A stretch of DNA of 8,096 bases from Pelagibacteraceae bacterium TMED13 (GTDB lineage Bacteria; Pseudomonadota; Alphaproteobacteria; Methylaequorales; Methylaequoraceae): positions 33,127-41,222 of the forward strand of contig NHBS01000009.1 of NCBI GenBank assembly GCA_002167825.1, given 5' to 3'. The notes below the pieces were generated by a model. It searched no databases. It saw nothing but the letters and a program-made list of their open reading frames with translations, and was not told the origin of the DNA. A program made the position numbers and the translations under genes. Positions 5,625 to 8,096 of this stretch are shown here, in pieces. Within the stretch, counting starts at the first letter, position 1. The number at the start of each line of letters is the position of its first letter.

Positions 5625-8096
5625 AACTGAATATCCAAGTGATGATGATAACCACTTTTCTACAATTTTTTTATTAACACCTTTTCTCTTCGCATAGTCT
5701 TTGACTTGATCTTCATAAACTTTACCAACACCAAAGTAAGCAGCGTCAGGGTTCGAAAAATAGAAGCCTGAAACTGAACTAGAAGGTGTCATGGCAAAAG
5801 ATTCTGTTAATTTAACTTTTATATTCTCATCAGCTTTAAGTAATTTAAATAATGTTTCTTTTTCTGTATGGTCCGGGCAAGCGGGATAACCTGGTGCTGG
5901 TCTAATGCCAATATATTCTTCACTTATTAGTTGATCATTGGAAAAATTTTCACCATTTGAATAGCCCCAGAATTTCGTTCTAACATCTCTGTGTAACATC
6001 TCCGCTAAAGCTTCTGCAATTCTATCTCCTAAAGATTTGACTAGTATTGAATTATAATCATCATTTTTATCTTCGTAATATTTTGCTAATTTTTCAATAC
6101 CCTCACCTGCTGTTACTATGAAACCACCGATATGGTCTTCAATGTTTGTTGAAGTGGGGGCAACAAAGTCTGCAAGGCAAAAGTTTGCTCTTTCTGACTT
6201 AGATCTGTCAACTTGTTGTCTTAAAAAGAAAAGCCTTGATATCTCAACCTTATTCTTTTCATCAAAAATTATTATGTCGTCCCCAACTGAGTTTGCTGGC
6301 CAAAACCCAATGATAGCCTTTGGTTTGGTAAGTTTCTCTTTAGTGATTTTGTTAAGCATTTTCTGAGCATCTTTCCAGAGGTCTGATGCAGCCTTTCCAA
6401 TAATCTCATCTTCGAGAATCTTAGGAAACTTTCCATATAATTCCCACGCCTCAAAAAAAGGATTCCAATCGATAAATTTAGATATTTTTTTTATACTTAT
6501 ATTCTGTTGGAAATTGATTTGTTTGATTTTGGGTATCGGAGGCTTATAACTACTCCAGTTAAACTGAAACATATTCTTTCTGCAGTTTTCTAAATTATTT
6601 AATGAAGATTTCTTTTTTTTAAAATAATTGCCTCTTAAAGAGGAATACTCTTTTGCCAATGAATCGATAAATGGCTTAACCTTGTTTTTTGAAATTAGAT
6701 TCGATGCTACTGCAACAGCTTTGGAGGCATCCGTAACGTGACAAACCCCAGAATCATACAAAGGATCAATTTTAATTGCCGTGTGAATTTTACTTGTAGT
6801 TGCACCGCCTATCAGTAATGGTTTAGTAATATTATTTCTCTTTAATTCACTCGCCACAAAACACATTTCATCTAAACTTGGAGTTATTAATCCAGACAAT
6901 CCTATAAGGTCAACATTTTCTTTAATTGCCATCTCTATGATTTTATTTGCTGTAACCATAACTCCCAAATCAATTATTTCAAAATTGTTACATTGTAAAA
7001 CAACACCTACTATATTTTTGCCAATATCATGAACATCACCTTTAACAGTAGCTAAAAGAATTTTTCCTTTTCTTTTAGCCTTTTCTCCCTTGTCATTTTC
7101 CATAAAAGGCAACAGGTAAGCAACTGACTGCTTCATGACTCTTGCCGACTTAACAACTTGAGGTAAAAACATTTTTCCAGAACCAAATAAATCTCCTACA
7201 ACATTCATTCCATCCATAAGAGGGCCTTCAATTATCTCAAGTGGAGACTTATAATTTTTTCTTAAACTCTCGGTATCACTTTCAATGAATTCATTAATGC
7301 CATTTACTAGCGCATACTCTATTTTTTTTTCTAGGGTGTCTTTTCTCCACTCATTTGTAACCTTTTTTTTCTCTACATTTCCTGAGTACTTTTTTGATAC
7401 TTCAATAAGATTTTCTGTTGCATGGTTAGACTTATTAAACAAAACATCTTCGATTGCTCTCTTAAGATCTTTGGGAATCTGCTCATAAATTGTAATTTGT
7501 CCAGCATTTACAATTGCCATATCTAGTCCGTATTTTATAGCATGATATAAGAAACAAGAATGCATAGCTTCTCTAACTTGATTGTTTCCTCTGAAACTAA
7601 ACGAAACGTTTGACAAACCACCAGATACCTTTGCGTAAGGAAGGTTAGACTTTATCAATTTTGTTGCTTCAAAAAAATCTAAAGCATAATTGTTATGCTC
7701 ATCAATCCCGGTGGCTACTGCAAAAATATTAGGATCAAATATTATATCCTCAGGTTTAAAATTTATCTTCTCAACCAATAATTTATAAGCTCTTTTGCAA
7801 ATATTATATTTCTTCTCAGTATTATCTGCCTGGCCCTCTTCATCAAATGCCATTACAACAACTGCACAACCATAGGACTTTACTTTTTCAGCTTGGCTTA
7901 AAAAATCCTTTTCTCCTTCTTTTAAGCTAATTGAATTAACAATTGCTTTACCTTGGATGCATTTCAATCCAGCTTCTATAACCTCCCATTTAGAAGAATC
8001 AATCATGAAAGGAACTTTTGCAATATCGGGCTCTACAGAAATTAAATTAAGAAAAGTTTGCATTGCTTTCTTTGAATCAAGCAATCCTTCATCCAT
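5616..8096 (-). CDS. metH: Cobalamin-dependent methionine synthase MetH, C-terminal two-thirds (5' end outside window)
   Basis: MetH moves a methyl group from 5-methyltetrahydrofolate via cob(I)alamin to homocysteine, giving methionine and tetrahydrofolate. The frame is open to the right edge with 826 residues visible. The Met at the edge matches the internal NVNMDEG position of E. coli MetH (around residue 400 of about 1227), so it is not the start. Domains: most of the pterin domain (1-220, with MIDSSKW at 31-37, [17 protein letters not shown] at 121-137 and [13 protein letters not shown] at 158-170); the helical cap (about 245-340, with [12 protein letters not shown] at 294-305); the B12 domain (about 345-470) with the cobalt ligand H356 in DVHDIG, D354 and S407 of its hydrogen-bond network, SGL at 401-403 and IGG at 429-431; and the reactivation domain (about 490-826) with the AdoMet motif [10 protein letters not shown] at 732-741. 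All key residues seen are intact. Whether the homocysteine domain is fused or encoded separately, as in some alphaproteobacteria, cannot be seen. It leads the gene run. Confidence 0.97.
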   Translation of the reverse strand: MDEGLLDSKKAMQTFLNLISVEPDIAKVPFMIDSSKWEVIEAGLKCIQGKAIVNSISLKEGEKDFLSQAEKVKSYGCAVVVMAFDEEGQADNTEKKYNICKRAYKLLVEKINFKPEDIIFDPNIFAVATGIDEHNNYALDFFEATKLIKSNLPYAKVSGGLSNVSFSFRGNNQVREAMHSCFLYHAIKYGLDMAIVNAGQITIYEQIPKDLKRAIEDVLFNKSNHATENLIEVSKKYSGNVEKKKVTNEWRKDTLEKKIEYALVNGINEFIESDTESLRKNYKSPLEIIEGPLMDGMNVVGDLFGSGKMFLPQVVKSARVMKQSVAYLLPFMENDKGEKAKRKGKILLATVKGDVHDIGKNIVGVVLQCNNFEIIDLGVMVTANKIIEMAIKENVDLIGLSGLITPSLDEMCFVASELKRNNITKPLLIGGATTSKIHTAIKIDPLYDSGVCHVTDASKAVAVASNLISKNKVKPFIDSLAKEYSSLRGNYFKKKKSSLNNLENCRKNMFQFNWSSYKPPIPKIKQINFQQNISIKKISKFIDWNPFFEAWELYGKFPKILEDEIIGKAASDLWKDAQKMLNKITKEKLTKPKAIIGFWPANSVGDDIIIFDEKNKVEISRLFFLRQQVDRSKSERANFCLADFVAPTSTNIEDHIGGFIVTAGEGIEKLAKYYEDKNDDYNSILVKSLGDRIAEALAEMLHRDVRTKFWGYSNGENFSNDQLISEEYIGIRPAPGYPACPDHTEKETLFKLLKADENIKVKLTESFAMTPSSSVSGFYFSNPDAAYFGVGKVYEDQVKDYAKRKGVNKKIVEKWLSSSLGYSVED

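Noticed and set aside
5489..5677. Plus-strand open frame of 62 codons across the metH/uvrD junction
   Set aside because: It is antisense to the uvrD start, including the Walker A region, and to the metH end; both real frames are continuous there.
6118..6454. Open frames on both strands inside metH (6118-6366 plus, 6272-6454 minus)
   Set aside because: Both overlap the conserved reactivation domain of metH in other frames and show no independent signal.
7322..7370. Runs of 8-9 T in metH as possible terminators or frameshift sites
   Set aside because: They encode Lys runs in a variable linker, no GC-rich stem precedes them on either strand, and the frame continues normally.
7285..7488. Plus-strand open frame of 67 codons inside metH
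   Set aside because: It is antisense to the linker and cap region of metH; its Ser/Phe-rich translation is a reverse-strand shadow.
8094..8096. ATG at the right edge as the metH start
   Set aside because: It aligns with an internal Met of the pterin domain (NVNMDEG in E. coli MetH); starting here would delete the beginning of the folate-binding barrel.

Overview
This window is ordinary housekeeping DNA from an AT-rich, gene-dense bacterium. I see no mobile element, CRISPR array, RNA gene or accessory island. Base composition is very AT-rich (GC roughly 30% by eye), lysine, asparagine, isoleucine and phenylalanine codons are abundant, and intergenic gaps are only 1 to 4 bases. The RecN C-terminus (ISSGGEL signature, then a VDSGIGGAVSAAVGQRL stretch) and the UvrD N-terminal region read like alphaproteobacterial versions. 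A streamlined, probably marine, alphaproteobacterium is my best guess. That placement is inference from motif style and genome compactness, not from a search.

Layout: bases 1-906 on the plus strand carry the 3' half of recN, the SMC-like DNA repair ATPase; its 5' half lies before the window. Everything else is on the minus strand and forms one tight gene run, read from right to left. It begins with the C-terminal two-thirds of the cobalamin-dependent methionine synthase metH (8096-5616, open at its 5' side). Next come a complete UvrD/PcrA-type helicase (5613-3466), a complete ribosomal protein L11 methyltransferase prmA (3461-2643, TTG start) and a complete long-form Xaa-Pro aminopeptidase (2641-899). 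The gaps are 2, 4 and 1 bases, so the four genes are very probably co-transcribed and translationally coupled. Any promoter for them lies beyond the right edge.

The run ends head-on against recN: the two convergent genes overlap by 8 bases at their stop codons. A long-loop A/T-rich inverted repeat spanning this junction is the only terminator candidate, and it is weak.

Functionally the run mixes methionine/S-adenosylmethionine supply (MetH), DNA repair (UvrD, with RecN next door), S-adenosylmethionine-dependent ribosomal protein methylation (PrmA) and peptide turnover (PepP). I found no new system. The points worth a second look are small: the convergent overlap and how it terminates, a 13-A homopolymer inside prmA, the TTG start of prmA, metH sharing a transcript with a helicase, and the absence of ligA directly after recN.
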